Made by a program: the position numbers and the translations under genes
In this document: positions 8,021-17,039 of the stretch, one piece after another
Layout of the letters: each line of letters begins with the position of its first letter
Numbering within the stretch: position 1 is the first letter of the stretch
Notes under the pieces: generated by a model
Database searches by the model: none
The model's input: only the letters and a program-made list of their open reading frames with translations
What the model was told of the DNA's origin: nothing
DNA from: Rhodopseudomonas palustris
GTDB lineage: Bacteria; Pseudomonadota; Alphaproteobacteria; Rhizobiales; Xanthobacteraceae
DNA length: 64,000 nucleotides
Assembly: GCF_007005445.1 (NCBI RefSeq)
Contig: NZ_CP041387.1
Coordinates: 1,922,001-1,986,000 of the forward strand
Direction: 5' to 3'

Positions 8021-9346
8021 TCAGAACCCCGCCACCGTGCCGTGCAGATCATACGCGTCGGCGCGGTCGATCTTGGCGGCGACGATTTCGCCGATGCGCA
8101 AGGGGCGACGGCTCGACAGATAGACGGCGCCGTCGATCTCCGGCGCGTCGGCCTTGGAGCGGCCCTTGGCGACGGTCGGGCCGATCTCGTCGATGATCAC
8201 CTGCTGACGGGTGCCGACCTTGCGCTTCAGCCGCCGCGCTGAGATCGCCTGCTGCCGCGCCATCAGCCGGTTCCAACGCTCCTGCTTGACCTCGTCTGAA
8301 ATCTGATCGGGCAGCGTGTTCGACGGCGCACCGGCGACCGGCTCGTATTTGAACGCGCCGACGCGATCGATTTCGGCTTCATCGAGCCAGTCGAGCAGGA
8401 ATTCGAAGTCGCGCTCGGTCTCACCGGGAAAACCGACGATGAAGGTCGAGCGCAGCGCCAGTTCGGGGCAGATCTCGCGCCAGCGCTTGATGCGGTCGAG
8501 CGTCTTGTCCTGTGCGGCCGGGCGCTTCATCTGCCTGAGCACTTCGGGGCTGGCGTGCTGGAACGGGATGTCGAGATAGGGCAACACCTTGCCGTCCGCC
8601 ATCAGGCCGATCACCTCGTCGACATGCGGATACGGATAGACGTAGTGCAGCCGCACCCAGGCACCGAGTTCGCCGAGCTCGTTGGCCAGATCGAGGAATT
8701 TGGCGCGGACGGCACGATCCTTCCACGGGCTCTCGGCGTACTTCACATCGACGCCGTAAGCCGAAGTGTCCTGCGAGATCACCAGCAATTCCTTGACGCC
8801 GGCGGCGACCAGCTTCTCGGCTTCGCGCAGCACGTCGCCGGCCGGGCGTGATACCAGATCGCCACGCAGCTTCGGGATGATGCAGAAGCTGCAGCGATTG
8901 TTGCAGCCCTCGGAGATCTTCAAGTAAGCGTAGTGCCGCGGCGTCAGACGCACGCCCTGCGGCGGCACCAGATCGAGGTGCGGGTTGTGCAGCGCCGGCC
9001 GGGCGCGATGCACGGCGTCCAGCACGCTTTCATATTGCTGCGGACCGGTGATCGACAGCACGCCGGGATAGGCGGCTTCGATCTGCTCCGGCTCGGCGCC
9101 CATGCAGCCGGTGACGATCACCTTGCCGTTCGCCGCCATCGCTTCGCCGATCGCCGCCAGCGATTCCTGCTTGGCGCTGTCGAGGAAGCCGCAGGTGTTG
9201 ACGATCACGAGGTCAGCGCCGTCGTGCTTGCGCGCCAGCTCGTAACCCTCGGCGCGCAATCGGGTGATGATGCGCTCGGAATCGACCAGGGCCTTGGGGC
9301 ATCCGAGCGAAACAAAGCTGATCTTGGGCGCGGCGGCCTGCTGCAT
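8021..9346 (-). CDS. rimO: Ribosomal protein S12 methylthiotransferase RimO
   Basis: 441-residue radical-SAM methylthiotransferase that modifies a conserved aspartate of ribosomal protein S12. The N-terminal domain has the auxiliary-cluster cysteines C16, C52 and C81 ([27 protein letters not shown]). The radical-SAM motif C148-x3-C152-x2-C155 follows ([10 protein letters not shown]). The C-terminal region (about 370-441) is a TRAM domain. [12 protein letters not shown] and the [12 protein letters not shown] segment place it with RimO rather than MiaB. Complete length; monocistronic here. Confidence 0.95.
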   Translation of the reverse strand: MQQAAAPKISFVSLGCPKALVDSERIITRLRAEGYELARKHDGADLVIVNTCGFLDSAKQESLAAIGEAMAANGKVIVTGCMGAEPEQIEAAYPGVLSITGPQQYESVLDAVHRARPALHNPHLDLVPPQGVRLTPRHYAYLKISEGCNNRCSFCIIPKLRGDLVSRPAGDVLREAEKLVAAGVKELLVISQDTSAYGVDVKYAESPWKDRAVRAKFLDLANELGELGAWVRLHYVYPYPHVDEVIGLMADGKVLPYLDIPFQHASPEVLRQMKRPAAQDKTLDRIKRWREICPELALRSTFIVGFPGETERDFEFLLDWLDEAEIDRVGAFKYEPVAGAPSNTLPDQISDEVKQERWNRLMARQQAISARRLKRKVGTRQQVIIDEIGPTVAKGRSKADAPEIDGAVYLSSRRPLRIGEIVAAKIDRADAYDLHGTVAGF

Positions 9347-9574
9347 GGTCGAACTGCCTGGATTGGGGTGCGAGAGGAGCTAAACCGGATCGGCGGCGCT
9401 GACAAGGCGGCTCGGAACCGAACCGGCGAGAAGATTGCCCTTCGGCGGGGTTCCGGAAGAGACGAATTTTGCCGGTTCCCGGACCCGGACAGCGCCGCCT
9501 TTGTTATTTCGGCGGCCGTCTTGCGGCGGAGGCGGTCAGGCCTTTCTTGTTCCTCGGAACCAGGAGAACGGACC

Positions 9575-9730
9575 GTGCGAAACCAGCCTCATCCGCACTC
9601 GGCGACGACACCACAACGGCTTTGGTCGTGGTCGTCGTTCGCGATCGATATTCACGTCCTGATGCTCGGCGCGGCCCTCGGGTTGATCGGTGCGATCGTG
9701 ATCGCGGCGCCGCATCTGCGGCTGTCCTGA
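9575..9730 (+). CDS. Small single-span membrane protein (hypothetical)
   Basis: Possible 51-residue protein from a GTG at 9575, with AGGAG eight bases upstream. It has a polar, His/Gln-rich N-terminus and one hydrophobic segment near residues 28-46 (HVLMLGAALGLIGAIVIAA), ending soon after. It occupies the gap between rimO and the LysR gene. I do not recognise it. The ribosome site and the membrane segment support it; its short length and the GC-rich background, which makes chance frames common, count against it. Confidence 0.45.
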   Translation: MRNQPHPHSATTPQRLWSWSSFAIDIHVLMLGAALGLIGAIVIAAPHLRLS

Positions 9731-9745
9731 ACGGCGTCCGGATAG

Positions 9746-10660
9746 TTAGTCGTGCGAGCCGCTGCCGGCCTGGGTTCGCACGAAACGCGCCGCGGGAGCG
9801 AGCGCTGAATTCGCGAAATGCCGGACGATCACGCTGGCGAGCGCCTCTGCCGCAGGATTGGCACTCCGCGCCGAGCGGTACAGCACCAGATCGACCTTGG
9901 GCAAGGCCGGGAAGGTGTCGCCGCGGCCGAGCACCCGCATCCCCGGAAGCACCGAACTCTTGCCGACGACGCTGACGGCGATGCCGGCGAACACGGCGGC
10001 CTGAATGCCGCTGATGCTCTCGCTGATACAGCTCAGCCGCCAGATCCGGCCGATGCTTTCCAGCGCGGCGAGCCCGAAGTCGCGAAAGATGTTGCCTGGC
10101 GGCAGCATCGCCAGCGGCACCGGATTTTCGAGGTGGACCGAGCCACGCTCCGACGTCACCCAGACCAGATCCTCCTGCGCGACCAGCTCTCCGACCTTGA
10201 ACGCGGGCATCCCGGTGACGATCGCAAGATCGATTTCGGCTTTCTCGACCGAAGCCATCAGCTTGCTGGACAGCGCGCATTTCAGCTCGACATCGACGTT
10301 GGGATAGGCGCTGCGAAAATCCGACAGGATGCCGGGTAGCAGATAGGCGGCATACAGATCGGGCATTCCGAGAACGACCGCGCCGTCGAGCTTTGGCGCA
10401 GCGAGGCGGGCGCGTAGTTCGTCCTGCAGGCCCATGATGGTGCGCGCATAGCCGAGCACCAGCTCACCGTGATTTGTCAGCACCAGCCTGCGCCCGACCT
10501 TGGTGAACAGCGGAGCCCCGGTTGCTTCCTCGAGCCGGTTGAGCTGCAGGCTGACAGCCGGCTGGGTCCGGCCCAATCGCCGCGACGTTTCGGAAAAACT
10601 GCCGGTCTGAACCAGCACGATGAAGGTCTGCAGCAGGCGGAGGTCGAGCGGTGCGAGCAT
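9746..10660 (-). CDS. LysR-family transcriptional regulator
   Basis: 304-residue LysR-type regulator: N-terminal winged HTH (LRLLQTFIVLVQTGSFSETSRRLGRTQPAVSLQLNRLEEATG, about residues 7-50) and a C-terminal periplasmic-binding-protein-like sensor domain (about 90-290). It is divergent from the ABC importer genes, with 101 bases between the starts and a TTATA-N7-TATAA dyad in the gap. By the usual LysR arrangement it probably controls the importer operon; the effector is unknown. Confidence 0.88.
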   Translation of the reverse strand: MLAPLDLRLLQTFIVLVQTGSFSETSRRLGRTQPAVSLQLNRLEEATGAPLFTKVGRRLVLTNHGELVLGYARTIMGLQDELRARLAAPKLDGAVVLGMPDLYAAYLLPGILSDFRSAYPNVDVELKCALSSKLMASVEKAEIDLAIVTGMPAFKVGELVAQEDLVWVTSERGSVHLENPVPLAMLPPGNIFRDFGLAALESIGRIWRLSCISESISGIQAAVFAGIAVSVVGKSSVLPGMRVLGRGDTFPALPKVDLVLYRSARSANPAAEALASVIVRHFANSALAPAARFVRTQAGSGSHD

Positions 10661-10677
10661 CGTTCTATTAAGCCAGC

Positions 10678-10694
10678 TTATAAAACCGATATAA
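10678..10694. promoter_or_regulatory. Candidate LysR operator between the LysR gene and the ABC importer
   Basis: Perfect inverted repeat TTATA (10678-10682), 7-base spacer, TATAA (10690-10694), fitting the T-N11-A form expected for LysR proteins. It lies in an AT-rich part of the 101-base divergent intergenic gap. The assignment is by position and symmetry only; AT-rich dyads also arise around promoters. Confidence 0.45.
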
Positions 10695-10761
10695 ACAATA
10701 AATTTCTGATGTTGTTGCGTCGCACCTACAGTGGCTTGCCGGGATCAGCAGCGAGGAAGCC

Positions 10762-11718
10762 ATGCACAACACCACCAGACGCCACTTCATCCGCCTCGCG
10801 GTGACCGCGACCGCACTTGCCGCCACCAGCCTGACGGCGCTTGCGGAGGATCGCGTCATCAAGGTCGGAACGTTGAAGCTCATTCACGGCATCACGCCGT
10901 ATTTCTACGAGAAGTTCGTGCCGGCGGGCGTCAAGGTCGTGGTGGTGCCGTTCGAGAGTCCGACCGACGGCAAGAACGCCGTGGCCACCGGGTCGGTCGA
11001 TTTCGGCATCTTCGGCCTCGCGGCGGCGACGCTCGGCGGTGCCAATGGCGAGCCGGTGGTGGTGGTCGGCGCCGCCTGCAACCGTGGCATGGCGATCGTC
11101 GCCGGCAAGGATTCCGGCATCGCCAGCATCAAGGATCTGAAGGGTAAGAAGGTCGCGATCTGGCCGGGCTCGACCCAGGAGGTGGTGATCCTCGACCGGC
11201 TGGCCGCCGAAGGCATGACGATCAAGGACATCCAATCGGTCCGCGTCTCGTTCAGCGACATGGCGCCGGCGCTGGCGCGCGGCGACATCGACGCCTATGT
11301 CGGCGCCGAGCCGGCAGCAGGTATCAGCCTCGCCAGCGGCGTCGGCAAGATCGTCGAGTATCCGTACTCGACGCCGACCGGTTCGCTGAACATGGTGCTC
11401 AGCACCCGGCGCGAACTGATCGAGAAAGATCCCGAACTGATCCGCACGCTGCTGAAGGTGCACCGCAAGGCCAGCGAATACGCGATGAGCAACCGCGACG
11501 CGTTCGTCGAGATGGCGATGCAGAAGCTCGGCCAGCAGAAAGCCTCGATCGAGCAGGCGGCACCGAACGTCGAGCTGACCTGGAACATCGACGATCAGTT
11601 CCTGAAGCAGGCGCAGTATTACGGCGCCCAGATGCTCGACAAGAAGCAGATCCGGCAGTTGCCCGACTACAAGACCTTCATCGACGCAAGCTTCATCAAG
11701 GCGATCTCGGCGTCGTGA
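10762..11718 (+). CDS. ABC importer substrate-binding protein (SsuA/TauA/NMT1-like)
   Basis: 318-residue periplasmic binding protein of the nitrate/sulfonate/taurine type. It has a twin-arginine-like signal (TTRRHFIRLAV followed by a hydrophobic stretch and LTALAED, cleavage near residue 29). The mature part has the family's hinged two-domain pattern, with segments such as NAVATGSVDFGIFGLAAATLGG and DLKGKKVAIWPGSTQ. It is the first gene of an operon with a permease (7 bases downstream) and an ATPase. The ligand cannot be named: sulfonates, nitrate, pyrimidines and aromatics are all handled by this family. Confidence 0.87.
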   Translation: MHNTTRRHFIRLAVTATALAATSLTALAEDRVIKVGTLKLIHGITPYFYEKFVPAGVKVVVVPFESPTDGKNAVATGSVDFGIFGLAAATLGGANGEPVVVVGAACNRGMAIVAGKDSGIASIKDLKGKKVAIWPGSTQEVVILDRLAAEGMTIKDIQSVRVSFSDMAPALARGDIDAYVGAEPAAGISLASGVGKIVEYPYSTPTGSLNMVLSTRRELIEKDPELIRTLLKVHRKASEYAMSNRDAFVEMAMQKLGQQKASIEQAAPNVELTWNIDDQFLKQAQYYGAQMLDKKQIRQLPDYKTFIDASFIKAISAS

Positions 11719-11725
11719 GCAACCG

Positions 11726-12613
11726 ATGAGCCTGCAAAGCACGGTCTCCTCGTCCGCCATGGGCCCTCCCTCGATGACCAGGACTTCCGCCGCACCTGCG
11801 CGCGGCGGATGTCGTCCCCCCGGCAAGCTCGCAGCCAGGCTACGCGCCACAGCCCTCGCGCTGATCGTGCCGCTCGGCCTGCTGCTGGCGTGGGACTTGA
11901 TGGTGCGCTGGACCGGGACGCGGTTGGTTCCGCCGCCATCCGGCGTCGCGACGATGATGTGGGATTTCGCCTTCGGAGGAATCTACGACGACGCCTACAG
12001 CGCCAGCCTGCCGATCCACTTCTGGAAATCGGTACAGCGGGTGTATGGCGGCTTCTTTCTGGCTGCGCTGATCGGAATTCCGCTTGGGTTGATGATCGGA
12101 CGGATTCCGCTTTTGCGCGCGTTGCTCGATCCGACGCTCGCACTGCTGCGGCCGATCCCGGTCACCGCCTGGCTGCCGCTGTCGATGATCTTCTTCGGCC
12201 TTGGGCCGAAGTCGGCCGTGTTCCTGGTCTTCCTCGGCGCGTTCTATCCGATCCTGCTCAATACCGTGTTCGGGGTGAAGTCGGTCGATGTCCGGCTGTT
12301 CGAGGCCGCCGGGATGCTCGGCTGCAACGGGCCGCAACTGTTCAGATCCGTCGTTCTGCCGGCGGCGCTGCCGAGCATCTTCAACGGTCTGCGGCTCGGC
12401 GCGTCGTTCGCCTGGATCCTGATTGTGGTCGGCGAGATGACCGGCGTGCCGGAAGGTCTCGGCGCCGTGATCATGGACGGCCGCACGCTGTCGCGCACCG
12501 ATCTCGTCATCACCGGCATGATCATCATCGGCATCACCGGATTCCTGTCGGATCGCATCCTGGTGATGCTCAGCAACTACTTCCTGCGCTGGAGTCCGCA
12601 GCACCATGCTTGA
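11726..12613 (+). CDS. ABC importer permease (SsuC/TauC-type)
   Basis: 295-residue inner-membrane permease of the SsuC/TauC/NrtB family. After a long polar N-terminus (about 45 residues) there are about six membrane segments and the permease EAA loop (EAAGMLGCNGPQLFRSVVLPAALPSIFNGLRLG), which contacts the ATPase. In-frame ATGs at 11726, 11759 and 11774 are all possible starts. It overlaps the ATPase gene by 8 bases, typical of translational coupling. Confidence 0.88.
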   Translation: MSLQSTVSSSAMGPPSMTRTSAAPARGGCRPPGKLAARLRATALALIVPLGLLLAWDLMVRWTGTRLVPPPSGVATMMWDFAFGGIYDDAYSASLPIHFWKSVQRVYGGFFLAALIGIPLGLMIGRIPLLRALLDPTLALLRPIPVTAWLPLSMIFFGLGPKSAVFLVFLGAFYPILLNTVFGVKSVDVRLFEAAGMLGCNGPQLFRSVVLPAALPSIFNGLRLGASFAWILIVVGEMTGVPEGLGAVIMDGRTLSRTDLVITGMIIIGITGFLSDRILVMLSNYFLRWSPQHHA

Positions 12614-13424
12614 TCAAACCACCAATCGTGACGCGCCGCCGGTGATCCTGGAGGTGAGCGGGCTGAACAAGATCTATCACGCGTCCAACGGGCCGGTGGA
12701 GGCGCTGCGCAGTGTCGATCTGACGGTGCGCAAGGGCGAGTTCGTCTGTCTGCTCGGCGCTTCGGGCTGCGGCAAGTCGACCCTGCTGCGGATCATCGCC
12801 GGCTTCGAGACGGCGACGCAGGGCTCGGTCGGCGTGTACGGTTGCGAGGTGCGCGGTCCCGGCCCGGACCGCGGCATGGTGTTTCAGGACTACGCGCTGT
12901 TCCCGTGGTTGACGGTGCGGCAGAACATCGGGTTCGGGCCCAGCCATCGCCGGGTCGCGCCGAAGGAGGTCGACAAGCTCACCGAGCGGTTCATGGCGAT
13001 GGTCGGGCTGACGGCATTCGCCGACCGCTATCCGCACCAGCTCTCCGGCGGCATGAAACAGCGTGTGGCGATCGCCCGCGTGCTCGCCAACGACGCCGAC
13101 ATTCTGTTGATGGACGAGCCGTTCGGTGCGCTCGACGCGCTGACCCGCGCGGCGCTGCAGGAGGAGCTGATCGAGATCTGGCGGACCACCAAGCTGACCG
13201 TGATCTTCGTCACCCATTCGGTCGAGGAGGCGGTGCTGCTCGCCGACCGTGTCGTGGTGATGAGCTCGTCGCCGGGCCGGATCGATCGAGATGTTGCGAT
13301 CGAGCTGGCTCGCCCGCGCGATGTCGCCTCGGTGGAGTTCAATGCGCTTCGGCGCAGCATCACGCAGCAACTCACCAGCCATGTCGGCGCCGGCCGCAAG
13401 GTTGCAGCGACGGCGGATTCCTGA
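12606..13424 (+). CDS. ABC importer ATP-binding protein (SsuB/TauB-type)
   Basis: 272-residue ABC ATPase. Walker A GASGCGKST is at residues 51-59, the signature is LSGGMKQRVAIARV, Walker B is ILLMDEPFGALD and the switch histidine lies in VIFVTHSVEEAV. The closest type is the nitrate/sulfonate/taurine importer group. It energises the preceding permease and binding protein. The alpha/beta hydrolase start codon follows its stop codon directly, so the hydrolase is probably part of the same transcript. Confidence 0.92.
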   Translation: MLDQTTNRDAPPVILEVSGLNKIYHASNGPVEALRSVDLTVRKGEFVCLLGASGCGKSTLLRIIAGFETATQGSVGVYGCEVRGPGPDRGMVFQDYALFPWLTVRQNIGFGPSHRRVAPKEVDKLTERFMAMVGLTAFADRYPHQLSGGMKQRVAIARVLANDADILLMDEPFGALDALTRAALQEELIEIWRTTKLTVIFVTHSVEEAVLLADRVVVMSSSPGRIDRDVAIELARPRDVASVEFNALRRSITQQLTSHVGAGRKVAATADS

Positions 13425-14276
13425 GTGACCGTTTCAGCCTCCCACGCTTCGCGATCGGTCTATCGCGGGATGGATCGCACCGCGCTCGACGCCGCCTACA
13501 ACAACAGCGCAGCGGTGGTCGACAGCCCGCAATGGCTGGATCGCTGGCGCGACCGCAGCGACACGCGCCGCGCGGGGGCGGGAGCGCGGCTCGATATCGC
13601 CTATGCGGATCGCGAGCGGACCTCGCTGGACTATTTTGGCTCCGGCGAAACGGGCGCGCCGCTCCTGGTGTTTCTGCATGGGGGCTATTGGCAGCGCAAT
13701 TCCAAGGAGATGTTCTCCTTCGTGGCCGATGGACCGAACGCCCACGGCATCGACGTCGCCGTGGTCGGCTACACGCTGGCGCCGGCGGCGCGGTTGTCGG
13801 ACATCGTCGCCGAGGTCGATCTGGCGCTCGATGTACTGGCTGCCGACACCGAGCGATTTAGCTTCGACCGGCGCAAGCTGGTGGTGAGCGGCTGGTCCGC
13901 CGGCGGACATCTCGCCTCGGTGGCGAGCGCGCACGCCGCGGTCCGTGGCGCGGTGTGTATCAGCGGCATCTTCGATCTCGAGCCGATTGCGCTGTGCTAT
14001 CTCGATGAGGCATTGCGGCTGGATCGGCAGGAAATCGAGATCCTCAGTCCGATCCGGCGCACACGTCTCGGCATGGCGCCGCAATCGCTGCTGGTCGGCG
14101 GCGACGAACTGCCCGAATTGCAGCGGCAATCGCTGGACTATGCCAACGTCGCCGCGCGGGCAGGATTGCCGGTCGCTCTGCGCATTCTGCCGCGGCATCA
14201 CCACTTCTCCATTTTAAACGAATGGAGCGCCGATGGCACGCTGACCGCCGAGCTGCTGACGCTGATCGGGACGTAG
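13425..14276 (+). CDS. Alpha/beta hydrolase, arylformamidase-like
   Basis: 283-residue serine hydrolase. The HGGYW oxyanion motif is at residues 85-89 and the nucleophile S158 is in GWSAGG, with a likely acid D227 (VGGDELPE) and a base in the HHH at 258-260. The HGGxW plus GxSAGG combination is that of kynurenine formamidase and related amide/ester hydrolases. The GTG start abuts the importer ATPase stop codon. Context suggests it cleaves the imported compound, perhaps an N-formyl or amide bond, but no tryptophan-pathway gene is nearby, so a kynurenine role is not supported. Confidence 0.75.
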   Translation: MTVSASHASRSVYRGMDRTALDAAYNNSAAVVDSPQWLDRWRDRSDTRRAGAGARLDIAYADRERTSLDYFGSGETGAPLLVFLHGGYWQRNSKEMFSFVADGPNAHGIDVAVVGYTLAPAARLSDIVAEVDLALDVLAADTERFSFDRRKLVVSGWSAGGHLASVASAHAAVRGAVCISGIFDLEPIALCYLDEALRLDRQEIEILSPIRRTRLGMAPQSLLVGGDELPELQRQSLDYANVAARAGLPVALRILPRHHHFSILNEWSADGTLTAELLTLIGT

Positions 14277-14291
14277 CGCGGATCGCGAGCG

Positions 14292-15056
14292 TCAGGCTCC
14301 GGCGAACGGCGCGACGGTGATGCCGCTCGCTTCGAGCTTCCGGCGGACCCCGCGGGCGATCTCGACCGCGCCTTTGGTATCGCCGTGGATGCAGACGGTG
14401 TCGGTGCGCATCTTGATCACCTTGCCGGTCACCGAGACGACGGCGCCGTCCTGCGCCATCCGCAGCACGCGTTCGGCAATTTCATCGGGGTCGTGCAGCA
14501 CCGCGCCGGGCTTCTTGCGCGACACCAGATTGCCGTCGTCCTCATAGGCCCGATCGGCAAACACCTCGTGCGCCAGCGGCAGGCCGGCGGCTTCGCCCGC
14601 CAGCATGAGTTTGGAGTTCGCCAGCACGACGAACACCAGCGACCGATCGACGGCCTTGATTGCCGATGCGATCGCGCGCGCGGTCATGTCGTCTTCGCAG
14701 GCGACGTTGGACAGCGCGCCGTGTGCCTTGACGTGGGTGACCTTGTGGCCGGCAAGGGTGGCGACCGCCTGCAGCGCGCCGATCTGATAGGCGACGAGGT
14801 TTTCGATCTCGGCCGCGGTGATCCCCGGCACCGGGCGGCGGCCGAAACCGTGCAGGTCGCGGAAGCCCGGATGCGCGCCGATCGCGACGCCGTTCTGCTT
14901 CGCCAGCTTCACGGTCGCGTGCATGATGTCCGGATCGCCGGCGTGGAAGCCGCAGGCGATGTTGACGCTGGTGGCGATCTGCATCATCGCCGCGTCGTCA
15001 CCCATCTGCCAGACGCCAAAGCCTTCGCCGAGGTCGCAGTTCAGATCGATCTTCAT
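14292..15056 (-). CDS. pxpA: 5-oxoprolinase subunit A (LamB/YcsF family)
   Basis: 254-residue LamB/YcsF-family protein. The family start [14 protein letters not shown] and the segments [12 protein letters not shown] and VKAHGALSN are clear. With PxpB and PxpC it forms the ATP-dependent 5-oxoprolinase, which opens 5-oxoproline (pyroglutamate), a damage product of glutamine and glutamate, to glutamate. It is the last gene of the minus-strand operon pxpB-pxpC-pxpA, 27 bases after pxpC. Confidence 0.92.
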   Translation of the reverse strand: MKIDLNCDLGEGFGVWQMGDDAAMMQIATSVNIACGFHAGDPDIMHATVKLAKQNGVAIGAHPGFRDLHGFGRRPVPGITAAEIENLVAYQIGALQAVATLAGHKVTHVKAHGALSNVACEDDMTARAIASAIKAVDRSLVFVVLANSKLMLAGEAAGLPLAHEVFADRAYEDDGNLVSRKKPGAVLHDPDEIAERVLRMAQDGAVVSVTGKVIKMRTDTVCIHGDTKGAVEIARGVRRKLEASGITVAPFAGA

Positions 15057-15083
15057 CCCGATTGGTCCCGTCGTCGGATTCGA

Positions 15084-16094
15084 TTACTCCGCCGTCAGCG
15101 CGTCGATCGCGGTGCCGGCGACGTTGGCGGTGAGCAGCGCGTCGAGGTCGATGGTGGCATGCTGTGCGTCGCGCAGCCGGTCGGGCAGCGAGCGGATCAG
15201 CCTGGCCATGGCGCGGTAGGCGCCCTGCGCGTCTTCGACGCTGACCGCCCCAAAGCGGAACGGCCGCCCGGGCTGGCGCTGCGCCAGCCGGCCGAGATCG
15301 GCCGAGATCACCGTGGCGATTTTCGGATAGCCGCCGCTGGTGCCGCGATCGGGCATCAGCACGATCGGCTGGCCGGAGCCGGGCACCTGAATGCTGCCGT
15401 CGACCGTGCCGTCCGAGACGATGTTGTGGCCGTGCAGATGCGAGATCTGCGGACCATCGAGCCGATAGCCCATCCGGTCGCTGGTCGCCGAGACCGTCCA
15501 TGCGCCGGAGAGCAACGTCTCCACCGCATCGCCGAACTCATCGTCCTGCGGACCGAGCACGACCCGGATCGGCGTATCCTGTTGCCCCGGCAGATCGAGG
15601 CGGCGCTCGACCGCTCGCGCCGCACACTTGACGGCGATGGTATCGCCGGCCTGGAACGGCCGCGGGTAGGGGCTGCCGAGACCGGCGCGCGCGTTGACGG
15701 CGAGACTGCCGAACATCGGCTCGCCGCGGACGCCGCCTTCAATTCCCAGATAGCTGAATACGCCGCCGCGGGCGACTCCTACGGTGAGGATCTGGCCGTC
15801 GGTGAGCGTGAAGGATTCGTTGAACGCCAGCGGCGCCCCATCGATCGCGGCGGGGCGCTCGGCGCCGGTCAGCGCCAGCCGCACCGCGCCGTCCCGGACA
15901 CTCAGTTTCGCGCCGAGCGGGCCGAGTTCGATCGCCGCCGCGAACGCGTTGTTGCCGACGAGCACGTTGGCCGCGGCAAGCGACAGCCGGTCCATCGCGC
16001 CACTGGGTGGCAGGCCGTAACGCTGCGCGCCGTGGCGTCCGCCGTCCTGCACCGAGGTGGCCGGGCCGACGCTGTCGATCACAAGGCTCGTCAT
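15084..16094 (-). CDS. pxpC: 5-oxoprolinase subunit C (biotin-dependent carboxyltransferase-like)
   Basis: 336-residue protein of the allophanate hydrolase subunit 2 / PxpC family. It starts MTSLVIDSVGPATSVQDGG and continues RHGAQRYGLPPSGAMDRLSLAAANVLVGN, the family hallmark. The start at 16094 overlaps the pxpB stop (ATGA). Complete length. The name carboxyltransferase is historic; the complex acts on 5-oxoproline. Confidence 0.92.
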   Translation of the reverse strand: MTSLVIDSVGPATSVQDGGRHGAQRYGLPPSGAMDRLSLAAANVLVGNNAFAAAIELGPLGAKLSVRDGAVRLALTGAERPAAIDGAPLAFNESFTLTDGQILTVGVARGGVFSYLGIEGGVRGEPMFGSLAVNARAGLGSPYPRPFQAGDTIAVKCAARAVERRLDLPGQQDTPIRVVLGPQDDEFGDAVETLLSGAWTVSATSDRMGYRLDGPQISHLHGHNIVSDGTVDGSIQVPGSGQPIVLMPDRGTSGGYPKIATVISADLGRLAQRQPGRPFRFGAVSVEDAQGAYRAMARLIRSLPDRLRDAQHATIDLDALLTANVAGTAIDALTAE

Positions 16095-16819
16095 GCGCTC
16101 AGCAGGTCCGCGACGATTTCGCCGTGAGAGGCCGCATCTTCGCGGTCGGCGAATTCCTCGGCGTCGATCTGCGCGAAGCTGATCGCATCGCCGGGCTCGA
16201 GCAGAAAGATCGGCTCGCGATGCAACTGATAGGTTCGCACCGGCGTGCGGCCGAGCAGGTGCCATCCGCTCGGTCCGGCAAGGCACTGGATTCCGGCCTG
16301 GATGCCGCCGACCGAGATCGTGCCGGCCGGGGTGTGCAGCCGCGGCGCCTGCCGCCGAGGCATCGCCAGCGCCGGATCGAGGCCCGACAGATACGACCAG
16401 CCCGGCGTGAAGCCGATCATCGCGACCCGATAATCGCCGGCGGCGTGACGCGCTGCCAGCGCGTCGGGCGTGATGTTGAGCGCACGGGCGGCATCCTCCA
16501 GATCGATACCGTGTTCGCCGCCATAGCACACCGGAATCCGCCAGCGCCGTCCGGCGATCGTCGCGTCGTCGTCGGGCGCTTGCGCCAGCGAGACGAGTTG
16601 ATCGGACAGCGCGCCGAAGCCGACCGTCTCAGGATCGTAATGCACCAGCAGCGATCGATAGGTCGGCACGGTTTCGACGATACCAGCGACCGGACTCTGC
16701 TTCAGCCTGCGATCGAGCGCGAGCACGCGGCGGTTGGATTCGTCGCTGATGTCGCGGCCGAACTCGACGGTGATTGCGGTATCACCGTTCGGCAGCAGTC
16801 GTGGAGGCGGGGTGGTCAT
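16091..16819 (-). CDS. pxpB: 5-oxoprolinase subunit B
   Basis: 242-residue protein of the allophanate hydrolase subunit 1 / PxpB (KipI-like) family. Family segments: GDTAITVEFG near the N-terminus, ETVPTYRSLLVHYDP, and IGFTPGWSYLSGLDPALAMPRR followed by VGGIQAGIQCLAGPSGWHLLGRTP. It is the first gene of the pxpBCA operon and diverges from the RraA-like gene with a 220-base gap that must hold both promoters. Confidence 0.92.
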   Translation of the reverse strand: MTTPPPRLLPNGDTAITVEFGRDISDESNRRVLALDRRLKQSPVAGIVETVPTYRSLLVHYDPETVGFGALSDQLVSLAQAPDDDATIAGRRWRIPVCYGGEHGIDLEDAARALNITPDALAARHAAGDYRVAMIGFTPGWSYLSGLDPALAMPRRQAPRLHTPAGTISVGGIQAGIQCLAGPSGWHLLGRTPVRTYQLHREPIFLLEPGDAISFAQIDAEEFADREDAASHGEIVADLLSA

Positions 16820-17039
16820 CCGGTAACGATCTCACAAAGCTACCGGCTCCGATAGCGCGTTTTCCGGCGCGGTGAAAATCACTTCGCGACGATCGCGCTG
16901 CCGATAAGTCGATCCCGGCAGAGGTGATAAAATGCGATGATCGCCATGCGCCGCACTGGGCTGTCGATCGCAGGGTTGCGTCTTGACGCGGCAGTCGCGG
17001 CCCGCAAGATGCGCCGACAATCACTGGAGCTCTCCCTTC

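Noticed and set aside
9347-9574. Possible EcfG-type promoter (GGAAC near 9556) before the small membrane protein
   Set aside because: There is no CGTT-like -10 element at the right distance.
10762-14276. Assignment of the ABC importer to taurine or sulfonate uptake
   Set aside because: No sulfonate monooxygenase or taurine dioxygenase gene is nearby, so only the family level is justified.
13425-14276. Kynurenine formamidase assignment for the hydrolase
   Set aside because: Motifs fit, but no tryptophan or kynurenine pathway gene accompanies it.
14385-16127. 580-codon plus-strand frame opposite pxpA and pxpC
   Set aside because: It spans two clear minus-strand genes and is composed of Arg/His/Asp-rich shadow sequence.
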